DNA of 64,000 nucleotides from Bradyrhizobium sp. 139 (lineage in GTDB: Bacteria > Pseudomonadota > Alphaproteobacteria > Rhizobiales > Xanthobacteraceae). The stretch is from the NCBI RefSeq assembly GCF_023074175.1, contig NZ_JADPKS010000073.1, forward strand, positions 1 to 64,000. The letters run 5' to 3'. Shown piece after piece: positions 28,274-36,910 of this stretch (position 1 is its first letter; each line of letters starts with the position of its first letter). The notes under the pieces were generated by a model. The model had not been told where the DNA came from, did no database searches, and worked only from the letters and a program-made list of their open reading frames with translations. Made by a program: the position numbers and the translations under genes.

Positions 28274-29314
28274 ATGCAGCAGTTATTGCACCGGGGTGCT
28301 GCGTTGATGCAGCACCGTGAAGAAGCCTCGGATACGTCCTGGGACGATTTGAAACTGTTTTTAGCGTGCGCAAAATATAAAAGTTTCCGCAACGCCGCCG
28401 AAGAACTCGGACTCACCTCCACCACGCTGATGCGCAGGATCGACCGGCTCGAAGAGAGCATCGACTGCAAGCTGTTCCTGCGCGACCAGAGCGGACTGAC
28501 GCTCAGCGATGAAGGCGCCGCGATGATCGCCGACGTCGCGCATATGGAGCGTCATGCCTTCAATGTCTTCCGGCGCGCTTCGCGATCGTCGAACGAAACC
28601 GCGGGCACCGTACGTGTCGCGGTGACGGAAGGCCCCGGCAATTTCTGGATCCTGCCGCGGCTGATCGATTTCCAGAAGACCTATCGCAAGATCACCGTCG
28701 ATCTGCGTTGCGCGATGGAGCAGGCCGACGTCGCACGGCTTGAATCCGACATCGCGATCCAACTCGAGCCGCCGACCAATCCCGACCTGATCGTCGCCAA
28801 GCTCGGCCGCCTGCACATCTATCCCTTCGTCTCCAAGGAGTACGAGACCCTCTACGGCGTGCCGGCGACGCTCGCCGAATTGAACAACCACCGCATCATC
28901 AAGCAGAGCGCGCCTCAGGTCGACGACAGCGCCTATGCCCGCGTCCTCGGATTGAAGTCGCTCGCGGGCATCGTCGGGATCAAGACCAACTCCTCGGTCG
29001 GCATACTCTATGCGGTGGAGCGCGGCGCCGGCATCGGTTTCCTGCCGACGGTCTCGATCGCGCTCGGCGCCCCTCTCGTAGCCGTCGATCTCGGCGTCAG
29101 CCACCACGCCGATCTCTGGCTCACCTATCACAAGGAGTTCCGCGCCTCCGAGCGCCACAAGATCGTGGTCGATTGGCTGAAGAAAATCTTCGATCCCAAG
29201 ACCCATCCCTGTTTCCGCGACGAGTTCATCCACCCGAACGCGCTGGTACCGATGATGACAGCCGCGCGCGAGGGCTTTGGATTGACGGGATATATCGCGG
29301 CAACGCCGACTTAG
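28274..29314 (+). CDS. LysR-type transcriptional regulator
   Basis: This 346-residue LysR-family regulator has an N-terminal winged HTH (WDDLKLFLACAKYKSFRNAA... to LTSTTLMRRIDRLEE, about 23-75) and a periplasmic-binding-like effector domain (about 105-310, starting GTVRVAVTEGPGNFWILPRL). It is longer than the usual 300 residues because of the extra N-terminus and a C-terminal tail. Two starts compete: 28274 (AGGAG very close) and 28307 (MQHREE), which lies inside a strong palindrome. It faces the GNAT-isochorismatase-fold operon and probably controls it. Confidence 0.9.
   Translation: MQQLLHRGAALMQHREEASDTSWDDLKLFLACAKYKSFRNAAEELGLTSTTLMRRIDRLEESIDCKLFLRDQSGLTLSDEGAAMIADVAHMERHAFNVFRRASRSSNETAGTVRVAVTEGPGNFWILPRLIDFQKTYRKITVDLRCAMEQADVARLESDIAIQLEPPTNPDLIVAKLGRLHIYPFVSKEYETLYGVPATLAELNNHRIIKQSAPQVDDSAYARVLGLKSLAGIVGIKTNSSVGILYAVERGAGIGFLPTVSIALGAPLVAVDLGVSHHADLWLTYHKEFRASERHKIVVDWLKKIFDPKTHPCFRDEFIHPNALVPMMTAAREGFGLTGYIAATPT
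28295..28316. promoter_or_regulatory. Palindrome at the LysR gene start
   Basis: GGTGCTGC (28295-28302) and GCAGCACC (28309-28316) form a perfect 8-bp inverted repeat with a 6-base spacer. A shorter GCAGCA (28276-28281) precedes it. It overlaps the second possible start codon of the regulator at 28307. It could be an autoregulatory operator or an mRNA hairpin limiting translation. Confidence 0.4.
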
Positions 29315-29335
29315 GCGGACGCGGGAGGCTTCGCC

Positions 29336-30466
29336 TCACCACCGATATTCGAAGCCGACCGTGCCCTGGTGCGACGTCAGCTCGTTACGGAATTTGCCGT
29401 CGTAATTGACGTAGAGCCGCGCGGCGTTGGTCAGGCTAAGCGAGGCCGAGGCGCCGGCATCCATGCCGTAGCGGCTCTCGCCGATGCCGGGCACGACGAT
29501 GCTCTGGGTCCCGAGGCTGACCTGCACCGATCCCAGGTTCTGGTAGAAATTGTCGACGAACTTGCCGTAGGCGGACAGGTCCAGAATCCTCTGGTCGAAG
29601 ATGAAGTAGCGCCCGATCTCCGCGCCGATCATCACGCGTGCGCGTGAGAGTGCAGCGGAGCCAACGTTCAATGGATCGAGCCCTCCGGCCTCCTGGAACG
29701 CAGCGCTGGTGGCGCGGACATATTCGAGCGCCCCCTTGGGCACGATGCGCATCTGATCTTTGGTCCAGTAATAGCTGATCTCGGTCAGCGCGCCGTCGAC
29801 GGCGGCGCGATAGCCTGCGGTCGCACGACCAACACCGGTGTCCCTGCTGGAATGGACCTTGCCGAAACCGTGCACCACCGCGAACGCCCAGGTCCAGGGC
29901 CCCTTGTCGACCGAGCCGTTGAAGCCGATTTGCGTCAGGTCGAGCGTCGCCGACTGGAGCGCCAGCGGCACATCGATGTCGGTACGGCTCTGGTCGATGG
30001 AGAAGCCGAGATTGACGCCCGGCGCGAGCCGCGCACCGAATCCGGCGACGCCGCCAAAGGTCTTGCGCTTGTCGCCGACGAAGTCGCCTTGCGCATCGGT
30101 CCGGACCGAGATGCCGTAGCCTTCGAACCAGGTGCGGTAGCTCGGATCTTCCGTGCTCGCCGAGGCGCCGCCGCCGCCGGGATTGGTGCGGAATGCGCGG
30201 TTGACGCCGCCCGATGCCTGGTTGCCCAGCCGCTCCAGAAAATTCGAGCCGAGATTGAGCGCGCTGTTGCCGGCCGCTTGGTCGTAATTGGTCGACGTCG
30301 ATGACAGAGTGGGAGGCGGCGGCAGCGGCGGCGCAACCTGCGTGAAGCCGGGAGCAGCCGTCATCAGGCCTAACACCATGGCACTCGCGCCCGTGGTCAT
30401 TATCCGACGGATCTGGCCCACCCCAATTGCCTGCCGTGTCCCTGAAAGCTGCAACGTGCAGCGCAT
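29336..30466 (-). CDS. Autotransporter-type outer-membrane beta-barrel protein
   Basis: The ORF from 30466 gives about 376 residues. An extended leader (with GVGQIRRIMTTGASAMVLGL and cleavage near GFTQ; alternative start 30400) precedes a short Pro/Ser/Gly-rich segment and then a barrel of about 270 residues of alternating strands (RTWFEGYGISVR, AGFGARLAPGVNLGFSID, ISYYWTKDQMRIVPKGALEY). It ends in FEYRW, the aromatic C-terminus recognised by the BAM complex. This is the autotransporter translocator domain with almost no passenger (about 60 residues). It may act as a small porin-like or anchoring barrel. Not in an operon. Confidence 0.82.
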   Translation of the reverse strand: MRCTLQLSGTRQAIGVGQIRRIMTTGASAMVLGLMTAAPGFTQVAPPLPPPPTLSSTSTNYDQAAGNSALNLGSNFLERLGNQASGGVNRAFRTNPGGGGASASTEDPSYRTWFEGYGISVRTDAQGDFVGDKRKTFGGVAGFGARLAPGVNLGFSIDQSRTDIDVPLALQSATLDLTQIGFNGSVDKGPWTWAFAVVHGFGKVHSSRDTGVGRATAGYRAAVDGALTEISYYWTKDQMRIVPKGALEYVRATSAAFQEAGGLDPLNVGSAALSRARVMIGAEIGRYFIFDQRILDLSAYGKFVDNFYQNLGSVQVSLGTQSIVVPGIGESRYGMDAGASASLSLTNAARLYVNYDGKFRNELTSHQGTVGFEYRW

Positions 30467-30837
30467 GACGATTAATCCCGAAGCAAAGTCGCGGCGCGCA
30501 AAAATGCAACATGAGGTGCGGCACCTGCGACGATTTGTGCCGAACTGCCACGGAGGGTCAACCAGTTGGCGCATTATGGTCGAGGCTATTGCCTCGATTG
30601 TGGTTCTGCTGCCACAGGTCGCAAGTTGCGCTCGGAGACACTTGGTCAGATCTTGAAATCCCGCGCGGCTTGCTAACGCGCGATTTTCATGTTGCAATGT
30701 CGGACACAATCGGAATTGGCCGCTCAGCTGTGCGTTTCGCGACTTTGAGACTCGAACAGACTTCCGGAAGCCCGTTTGTGGCGTGGCACGCGAAAAAGCG
30801 GCCGCGTCTTTTTTGTATCTAGTGGAGGAGACGAGCG

Positions 30838-31044
30838 ATGCCGCAAAAGGGCACCGTCAAATGGTTCAACCCGACCAAGGGCTATGGGTTCATCAAGCCG
30901 AACGGCAGCGATAAGGACGTGTTCGTCCATATCTCGGCCGTCGAGCGTGCCGGACTCTCCACCCTCAACGAAAACCAGGTGGTTGAATACGACCTCGTGG
31001 AGAACCGCGGCAAAGCATCCGCGGAAAACCTCAAGGTCTCCTGA
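30838..31044 (+). CDS. Cold-shock protein (CspA family)
   Basis: This 68-residue single OB-fold protein has RNP1 KGYGFIKP (about 14-21) and RNP2 VFVHISAVE (about 28-36), the RNA/ssDNA-binding motifs of Csp proteins. It begins MPQKGTVKWFNPTKG. A strong GGAGGAGA precedes the ATG and a perfect terminator follows, so it is a single-gene transcript with a leader of up to about 100 bases. It probably acts as an RNA chaperone. Several paralogues are normal, so induction by cold cannot be inferred. Confidence 0.97.
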   Translation: MPQKGTVKWFNPTKGYGFIKPNGSDKDVFVHISAVERAGLSTLNENQVVEYDLVENRGKASAENLKVS

Positions 31045-31081
31045 TTTCTCTCAAGCCTAGGCGCGAGAGATCATGACGTTG

Positions 31082-31110
31082 CCCCCGGCTCTGCCGGGGG
31101 TTTTTGTTTT
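31082..31110 (+). terminator. Rho-independent terminator of the csp gene
   Basis: A perfect 8-bp GC stem, CCCCCGGC (31082-31089) and GCCGGGGG (31093-31100) with loop TCT, is directly followed by TTTTTGTTTT. It lies 38 bases after the csp stop codon. Confidence 0.95.
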
Positions 31111-31365
31111 GGATGGTACAAGCGAAAGGAGCCGTTGCTTTGGAGCAAACCATCACCACCAGGCCACCACCGATGACGACCGATGAGCACCAGCACTCGG
31201 CTTCGGCGCGCTACCGCAGGCACTGGATGCGGGGTGAATACTGCTTCCGACGTTTTCGGCTCGGACCTTCCGGATGAGGCGTTCGCAGGTGTGTTCGATC
31301 AGCCCCAAGCAATCGTCAAACCGGCCGATTGATCAGTTCGCGGCTCGTAATCCCGCGACAGCTCT
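31111..31365. other. Intergenic space between csp and purN
   Basis: A 54-residue frame (31113-31277, beginning MVQAKGAVALEQ and ending RFRLGPSG) crosses the space but starts right after the csp terminator and has no recognised motif or clear RBS, so I do not call it a gene. Otherwise there is nothing evident before the purN stop. Confidence 0.4.
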
Positions 31366-32022
31366 CTAGCGTACCACCGGCGAAAGCAGAAAATTCTCCG
31401 ACGGTCCGCTTCCGTTCGTCCTGCATACATCGCCCTCGATCCGGACCTTGCCGGTCGCGAGCAGCCGCAGCGCTTCGGGATAGATGCGGTGCTCGACTTC
31501 GAGGATGCGCTCTGACAGCGTGTCCGCGGTGTCGTGGTCGCTGACGGGAACCGCGCCCTGCATCACAATCGGGCCGGCATCGGTCTCGGGGATGACGAAG
31601 TGCACCGTCGCGCCAGACAGTTTAACCCCTGCGCGCAGGGCCTGGCCGTGCGGGTCGAGGCCGGGGAAGGACGGCAACAGCGAGGGATGGATGTTGAGCA
31701 TCCGCCCGTACCAGCCCTTGGTGAACTCAGCGGTGAACAGGCGCATGAAGCCGCCGAGACAAATCAGCTCGATGCCGTGCTGATCGAGCGCTGCTTGCAG
31801 CACTGCCTCGAATCCGGCGCGGTCCTTGCCGAACGGCTTGCTCTCGATCACCAGCGTGTTCACGCCGCCCGCCCTGGCCCGTTCGAGCCCGAGCGCATCG
31901 GCCTTGTTCGCGATGACGAGCGAGATCTCCGCCGGGAAATCCGCCGCGGCCGCGGCCTTGATCAGCGCCGCCATATTGGAGCCGCGGCCGGAGATCAGGA
32001 TGGCGACGCGGCGCTTCATCAC
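31366..32022 (-). CDS. purN: Phosphoribosylglycinamide formyltransferase
   Basis: PurN transfers a formyl group from 10-formyl-THF to GAR in purine synthesis. The 218-residue protein has the phosphate-binding [10 protein letters not shown] (about 11-20) and the active site [20 protein letters not shown] with Asn and His, and the catalytic Asp in [11 protein letters not shown]. The ATG overlaps the purM stop by four bases (ATGA), so the pair is translationally coupled. Length is typical. Confidence 0.96.
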   Translation of the reverse strand: MMKRRVAILISGRGSNMAALIKAAAAADFPAEISLVIANKADALGLERARAGGVNTLVIESKPFGKDRAGFEAVLQAALDQHGIELICLGGFMRLFTAEFTKGWYGRMLNIHPSLLPSFPGLDPHGQALRAGVKLSGATVHFVIPETDAGPIVMQGAVPVSDHDTADTLSERILEVEHRIYPEALRLLATGKVRIEGDVCRTNGSGPSENFLLSPVVR

Positions 32023-33092
32023 AGCGCCAGATCGAGATGGCCGTTGTAGACGACGCGGTGCTCGCCCTCGGCCGGGATCACGGTGCCGAGCTGCGCCACC
32101 GTCTCACCGGCATCGCTGAAGACCTGCACGACCTGATCGACCTTGTCAGGCTCGACGATCGCGATCATGCCGATGCCGCAGTTGAAGGTGCGCAGCATTT
32201 CGAGCTCGGCGATACCGGCCTGCGCGGCCAGCCATTTGAACACCGGCAGCACCGGCAGGCGCGCCAGATCGATGCCGACGCCGAGGTGCTTTGGCAGCAC
32301 GCGCGGAATGTTGTCGGTGAAACCGCCGCCGGTGATGTGGGCGAGCCCCTTCACCGCACCGGTCTCGCGGATCGCGCGCAGGCAGGATTTGACGTAGAGC
32401 CGCGTCGGCGTCAGCAGCGCGCCTCCGAGCGTCATGACCGGCGCGAACGGCGCCGGCGCCTCGAAGCCGAGGCCGGACTGCTCGACGATCTTGCGCACCA
32501 GCGAGAAACCGTTGGAATGCACGCCCGACGAGGCGAGCCCGATCACGGCATCGCCCGCGGCAATGTCCTTGCGTGGCAACAGCGTACCGCGCTCCGCGGC
32601 GCCGACGGCAAAGCCGCCGAGATCATAATCGCCGTCCTTGTAGAGGCCGGGCATCTCGGCGGTCTCGCCCCCGATCAGGGCGCAGCCGGATTCGCGGCAG
32701 CCTTCGGCAACACCGGCGACGATCGACGCGGTGGCCTCCGGATCGAGCTTGCCGCAGGCGAAATAGTCCAGAAAGAACAGCGGCTCGGCGCCCTGCACCA
32801 CGAGGTCGTTGACGCTCATGGCGACGAGGTCGATGCCGATGCCGCTGTGGAGGCCGGTCTCGATCGCGATCTTGACCTTGGTTCCGACCCCGTCGGTGGC
32901 GGCGACCAGGACGGGATCCTTGAAGCCAGCCGCCTTGAGGTCGAACAGGCCGCCAAAACCGCCGATCTCGGCGTCGGCGCCGGGGCGCGCGGTAGCGCGC
33001 ACCATCGGCTTGAGCAGGTCGACCAGGCGGTTGCCCGCGTCGATATCGACGCCTGAATCGGCGTAAGTGAGGCCGTTTTTGCGGTCGGTCAT
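32019..33092 (-). CDS. purM: Phosphoribosylformylglycinamidine cyclo-ligase
   Basis: PurM (AIR synthetase) closes the imidazole ring using ATP. It has 357 residues from the ATG at 33092 ([18 protein letters not shown]). Motifs include [15 protein letters not shown], the glycine-rich [11 protein letters not shown], and [18 protein letters not shown]. The frame upstream of 33092 is open but unrelated to the family. It is followed by purN with a four-base overlap and is divergent from pgsA. Confidence 0.96.
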   Translation of the reverse strand: MTDRKNGLTYADSGVDIDAGNRLVDLLKPMVRATARPGADAEIGGFGGLFDLKAAGFKDPVLVAATDGVGTKVKIAIETGLHSGIGIDLVAMSVNDLVVQGAEPLFFLDYFACGKLDPEATASIVAGVAEGCRESGCALIGGETAEMPGLYKDGDYDLGGFAVGAAERGTLLPRKDIAAGDAVIGLASSGVHSNGFSLVRKIVEQSGLGFEAPAPFAPVMTLGGALLTPTRLYVKSCLRAIRETGAVKGLAHITGGGFTDNIPRVLPKHLGVGIDLARLPVLPVFKWLAAQAGIAELEMLRTFNCGIGMIAIVEPDKVDQVVQVFSDAGETVAQLGTVIPAEGEHRVVYNGHLDLAL

Positions 33093-33248
33093 GCCCGATT
33101 TCCAGTGGGTTGGCGGCTGGTTACGTCGAATTCCGGGGACGCGCAATGGCTCGCATGGCGCAGCTGCGTATACTATGTAGAGATATCAACCGGTTCAGCC
33201 TCGAAGGGGGCCGGATTCGAAGTCAGACCGGGTGCCAGGAAGCGCCGT

Positions 33249-33791
33249 GTGAGTATTCCGAATATCATTACCCTGGGCCGCATCATGCTGGTCCCAATCA
33301 TCGTCTGGGCCATCGTGTCGAGCCAAATGGAGGTGGCGTTCGCCGTCTTCCTCATTGCCGGCGTCAGCGATGCGGTCGACGGCTTCCTCGCCAAACGCTT
33401 CAACATGACGAGCGAGCTCGGCGCCCTGCTCGATCCGCTCGCGGACAAGGCGCTGCTGGTTTCGATCTATCTGGCGCTGGGCATCTGGGGCGACATCCCG
33501 CGGTGGATCGTGATCCTGGTGGTGTCGCGCGACATCATGATCGTCGCCGCCGTGATCGTGTCCTGGCTGTTCGACAAGCCGGTCGAGATGAAGCCGTCGA
33601 AGGTATCGAAGTTCAACACCGTAGCCCAGGTGTCGTATGCGGCGCTGGTGCTGGCCTCCCTCGCCTTCGGCTTCAAACCGGCGCCCTATGATATAATCCT
33701 GATGGGCCTCGTCACGGTCTTCACGCTCTCCTCCGTGTCGCTCTATCTGGTCGAGTGGCTGCGGCACATGAGCACGATCGAGGCCAAATGA
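33249..33791 (+). CDS. pgsA: CDP-alcohol phosphatidyltransferase (PgsA-like)
   Basis: This 180-residue integral membrane enzyme starts at the GTG at 33249, with AGGA upstream, and begins SIPNIITLGRIMLVPII, the standard PgsA N-terminus. The CDP-alcohol signature D-x2-DG-x2-A-R-x8-G-x3-D-x3-D is seen in SDAVDGFLAKR...LGALLDPLADK, with Lys then Arg at the A-K-R position. It most likely makes phosphatidylglycerol phosphate from CDP-diacylglycerol and glycerol-3-phosphate. Several other membrane helices follow. It overlaps the next gene by four bases. Confidence 0.9.
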   Translation: MSIPNIITLGRIMLVPIIVWAIVSSQMEVAFAVFLIAGVSDAVDGFLAKRFNMTSELGALLDPLADKALLVSIYLALGIWGDIPRWIVILVVSRDIMIVAAVIVSWLFDKPVEMKPSKVSKFNTVAQVSYAALVLASLAFGFKPAPYDIILMGLVTVFTLSSVSLYLVEWLRHMSTIEAK

Positions 33792-34561
33792 GCCGGTATG
33801 CGGCCCCGCAAAAGGCCAACTCCCGCTCGATAGGTCGAATCTCTTCAAACGAAGCCGGTGTGCCGGCACGGAGCAAAGCAAGCGTGGCAGGCCGCGTTCA
33901 TCCCCGACAATTGGCGTTCTCGCTTCCGCACACGGAGAGCCTCAGCCGGGACAATTTCCTCGAAGGCCCCGCCAACGAAGCTGGTCTTGCCCTCATCGAT
34001 GCGTGGCCGGAATGGCCGAACCGGACGATGTGGCTGGCCGGCCCGGAAGGAAGCGGCAAGAGCCATCTCGCCGCGATCTGGGCCGAGGCTTCAGGCGCCC
34101 GCTCGACTGCGGCCAATGGGCTGACCGCCGACGCCGTCCCGGGCGCGCTCGCCACGGGTGCGCTGGTGGTCGAGGATCTCAGGGCCAGGGCGTTCGATGA
34201 GCGCGCCCTGTTCCACCTGATGAACCTCGCCCGCGAGGATGGCGCCTACGTGCTCTTCACCGGCCGTGAGATACCGGCATCGATCGAGATCGATCTGCGC
34301 GACCTGCACTCGCGGCTGCGCGCCGTGCCGGTCATCTCGCTGATGCCGCCCGACGACCAGCTCTTCCGCGGCCTGATCGTCAAATTCTGCGCCGACCGCC
34401 AGCTCGGCGTGGACGAGAGCGTGGTCAGCTACCTCGTAACCCGCCTGGAGCGGTCTTCGGCCGCCGCCCGGCAGGCCGTGGAGCTGCTCGACAGCGAGGC
34501 CCTCCGGCTCGGCCGCCCCGTCACCCGGGCGCTGGCCGCCGAGCTGCTTCGGGATGCCTGA
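33788..34561 (+). CDS. hdaA: HdaA-like DnaA-related ATPase
   Basis: This is a DnaA-homologous AAA+ protein without the DNA-binding C-terminal domain of DnaA. It has RQLAFSLPHTESLSRDNFL, Walker A AGPEGSGKSHLA, a short Walker B (GALVVEDLRA) and the sensor helices LHSRLRAVPVISLMPPDDQLF. This is the alphaproteobacterial HdaA type, which promotes DnaA-ATP hydrolysis to limit initiation. The start at 33788 overlaps pgsA (ATGA) with GAGG upstream; a GTG at 33884 (AGRVHPRQ) is nearer the conserved start of the family. Genetic link to pgsA and ppk is typical for this group. Confidence 0.85.
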   Translation: MSRYAAPQKANSRSIGRISSNEAGVPARSKASVAGRVHPRQLAFSLPHTESLSRDNFLEGPANEAGLALIDAWPEWPNRTMWLAGPEGSGKSHLAAIWAEASGARSTAANGLTADAVPGALATGALVVEDLRARAFDERALFHLMNLAREDGAYVLFTGREIPASIEIDLRDLHSRLRAVPVISLMPPDDQLFRGLIVKFCADRQLGVDESVVSYLVTRLERSSAAARQAVELLDSEALRLGRPVTRALAAELLRDA

Positions 34562-34684
34562 CCCGTCCACTCCAAGGTCGCTTGACGCGGCGCGGCGGCG
34601 GAACGTCAATGTCATCGAAACGTCATCGCTCTAACACATGCTCCCGCCGGTTTTGCGCATAAGTCGCAAATCGGGGCGAACTGG

Positions 34685-36895
34685 ATGGACCGACTTCTGA
34701 TGGACTCTGCACAAGCTGTTGAAACTAAAGAAAAAGCCCCAGAGACCGAGGGCCTGCCAGCGATCGCCTCAAGCCCCGAGCGATTCATCAATCGCGAGCT
34801 CTCCTGGCTGCATTTCAACCGCCGCGTTCTGGAGGAAGCGGTCAATCCCAGCCACCCCATGCTGGAGCGGGTGCGATTTCTGTCCATTTCAGCGAATAAC
34901 CTCGACGAGTTCTTCATGGTCCGCGTCGCCGGCATCAAGGCCCAGGTGCGCGAGGGCATTGCCGAGCGCAGCCCTGACGGCCTGACGCCATCCGAGCAGC
35001 TCGCGCTGATCAACCGCACCGTCTCGCAGCTCGCCTCCGACCAGCAGGCGATCTGGCGCGACCTGCGCGGAACGTTGGCCGACGTCGGCATCGTGCTGGT
35101 GGCGGCGGGCAAGGACGTCACCAAGGCGGAACGGACCTGGGTCGAGGACTACTTCCTCAACAACGTGTTCCCGCTGTTGACTCCGCTCGCGATCGACCCG
35201 GCTCACCCCTTCCCGTTCATTCCGAGCCTCGGCTTCACCATCGCGCTCCAGCTAACGCGCGCGGCTGACGGCAAGCAGATGAACGCGCTGATCCGCATGC
35301 CCGGCAAGATCGACCGCTTCATCCGGTTGCCGGCCGAGGGCAAGGTCGTCCGGCTGATCTCGCTGGAACAGGCCACCGGGCTGTTCATCAATCGCCTGTT
35401 CCCCGGCTACAATCTCCACGGCCAGGGCGCCTTCCGCATCATCCGCGACTCCGAGCTCGAAATCGAGGAAGAGGCCGAAGACCTCGTCCGCCTGTTCGAG
35501 ACCGCGCTGAAGCGCCGCCGCCGCGGGTCGGTGATCCGGCTCGAGATCGACGCCAAGATGCCGGAGGAGCTGCGCAACTTCGTGCAGCACGCGCTGTCGG
35601 CCGCCGACGACGAGGTGTTTCTGGTCGACGGCGTGCTCGCCATGAACGAGCTCTCGCAGCTCACCCGCCTCGACCGGCCCGATCTCGAATTCACCCCTTA
35701 CGTGCCGCGCCATCCCGAGCGCGTGCGCGAGCATGGCGGCGACATCTTTGCCGCGATCAGGCAGAAGGACCTCGTCGTCCATCATCCCTACGAATCCTTC
35801 GACGTGGTCGTGCAGTTCCTGCAGCAGGCCGCACGCGATCCCGATGTCGTCGCGATCAAGCAGACGCTCTACCGCACCTCCAACAACTCCCCGATCGTGC
35901 GCACGCTGGCCGAAGCCGCCGAAGCCGGCAAGTCCGTCACCGCGCTGATCGAATTGAAGGCGCGCTTCGACGAGGAGGCCAACATCCGCTGGGCGCGCGA
36001 CCTCGAACGCGCCGGCGTGCAGGTCGTCTACGGCTTTCTCGAACTGAAGACGCACGCGAAGCTCTCGATGGTGGTGCGCCGCGAAGGCGGCAGCCTCACG
36101 ACTTACGTCCACACCGGCACCGGCAACTATCACCCGGTTACCGCGCGTATTTACACCGATCTCTCCTACTTCACCTCGGATCCGACCATCGGCCGCGACG
36201 GTGCGCGCGTCTTCAACTTCATCACCGGTTATGCCGCGCCAAGCGATCTGGAGAAGATGGCGGTGTCGCCGCTGACTTTGCGCAAGCGCATCATCGAGCA
36301 CATCCAGGGCGAGACCGCGCATGCCCGGCATGGCCGGCCGGGCGCGGTCTGGATGAAGATGAATGCGCTGGTCGATCCCGACATCATCGACGCGCTCTAT
36401 GAGGCCTCGCAAGCCGGCGTCCAGGTCGAGCTCGTGGTGCGCGGCATCTGCTGCCTCCGGCCCGGCATTCCAGGCCTGTCGGAGAACATCCGCGTCAAGT
36501 CGATCATCGGGCGCTTCCTCGAACACGGCCGAATCTACTGCTTCGGCATGGGCCAGGGTCTGCCGAGCGCGAAAGCGGCTGTGTATATCTCCTCGGCCGA
36601 CATGATGCCACGCAACCTCGATCGTCGCGTCGAGGTGCTGTGTCCGCTGCAAAATCCCACGGTGCATCAGCAGGTTCTCGAACAAATCATGGTCGCGAAC
36701 CTGAAGGATAATGAGCAGAGCTGGCAATTGTTGCCGGACGGGTCCTCAACGCGTATGAAGGCCGCGAAGGGCGAGGAGCCTTTCAACGTCCACAACTACT
36801 TCATGACAAATCCGAGTCTGTCTGGCCGTGGAAAGTCGCTCAAGGAATCCTCGCCGCGCCGTCTCACGCGCCGTAATGAACGTCATCAATCCTGA
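34685..36895 (+). CDS. ppk: Polyphosphate kinase 1
   Basis: PPK1 builds polyphosphate from ATP, reversibly. It has 736 residues (MDSAQ at 34700 is an alternative start). Motifs include [19 protein letters not shown] (about 36-54), the ATP-binding [15 protein letters not shown] and the catalytic His457 in [12 protein letters not shown], followed by [17 protein letters not shown] and the second histidine region. The ppx gene follows 15 bases later, so synthesis and breakdown of polyphosphate are in one operon. Size matches the family (about 690-740). Confidence 0.97.
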   Translation: MDRLLMDSAQAVETKEKAPETEGLPAIASSPERFINRELSWLHFNRRVLEEAVNPSHPMLERVRFLSISANNLDEFFMVRVAGIKAQVREGIAERSPDGLTPSEQLALINRTVSQLASDQQAIWRDLRGTLADVGIVLVAAGKDVTKAERTWVEDYFLNNVFPLLTPLAIDPAHPFPFIPSLGFTIALQLTRAADGKQMNALIRMPGKIDRFIRLPAEGKVVRLISLEQATGLFINRLFPGYNLHGQGAFRIIRDSELEIEEEAEDLVRLFETALKRRRRGSVIRLEIDAKMPEELRNFVQHALSAADDEVFLVDGVLAMNELSQLTRLDRPDLEFTPYVPRHPERVREHGGDIFAAIRQKDLVVHHPYESFDVVVQFLQQAARDPDVVAIKQTLYRTSNNSPIVRTLAEAAEAGKSVTALIELKARFDEEANIRWARDLERAGVQVVYGFLELKTHAKLSMVVRREGGSLTTYVHTGTGNYHPVTARIYTDLSYFTSDPTIGRDGARVFNFITGYAAPSDLEKMAVSPLTLRKRIIEHIQGETAHARHGRPGAVWMKMNALVDPDIIDALYEASQAGVQVELVVRGICCLRPGIPGLSENIRVKSIIGRFLEHGRIYCFGMGQGLPSAKAAVYISSADMMPRNLDRRVEVLCPLQNPTVHQQVLEQIMVANLKDNEQSWQLLPDGSSTRMKAAKGEEPFNVHNYFMTNPSLSGRGKSLKESSPRRLTRRNERHQS

Positions 36896-36910
36896 TCCGG
36901 GATCCCCGAC

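Noticed and set aside
31113-31277. 54-residue frame between csp and purN
   Set aside because: It starts three bases after the terminator T-tract, lacks a clear RBS and shows no motif, so coding is not supported.
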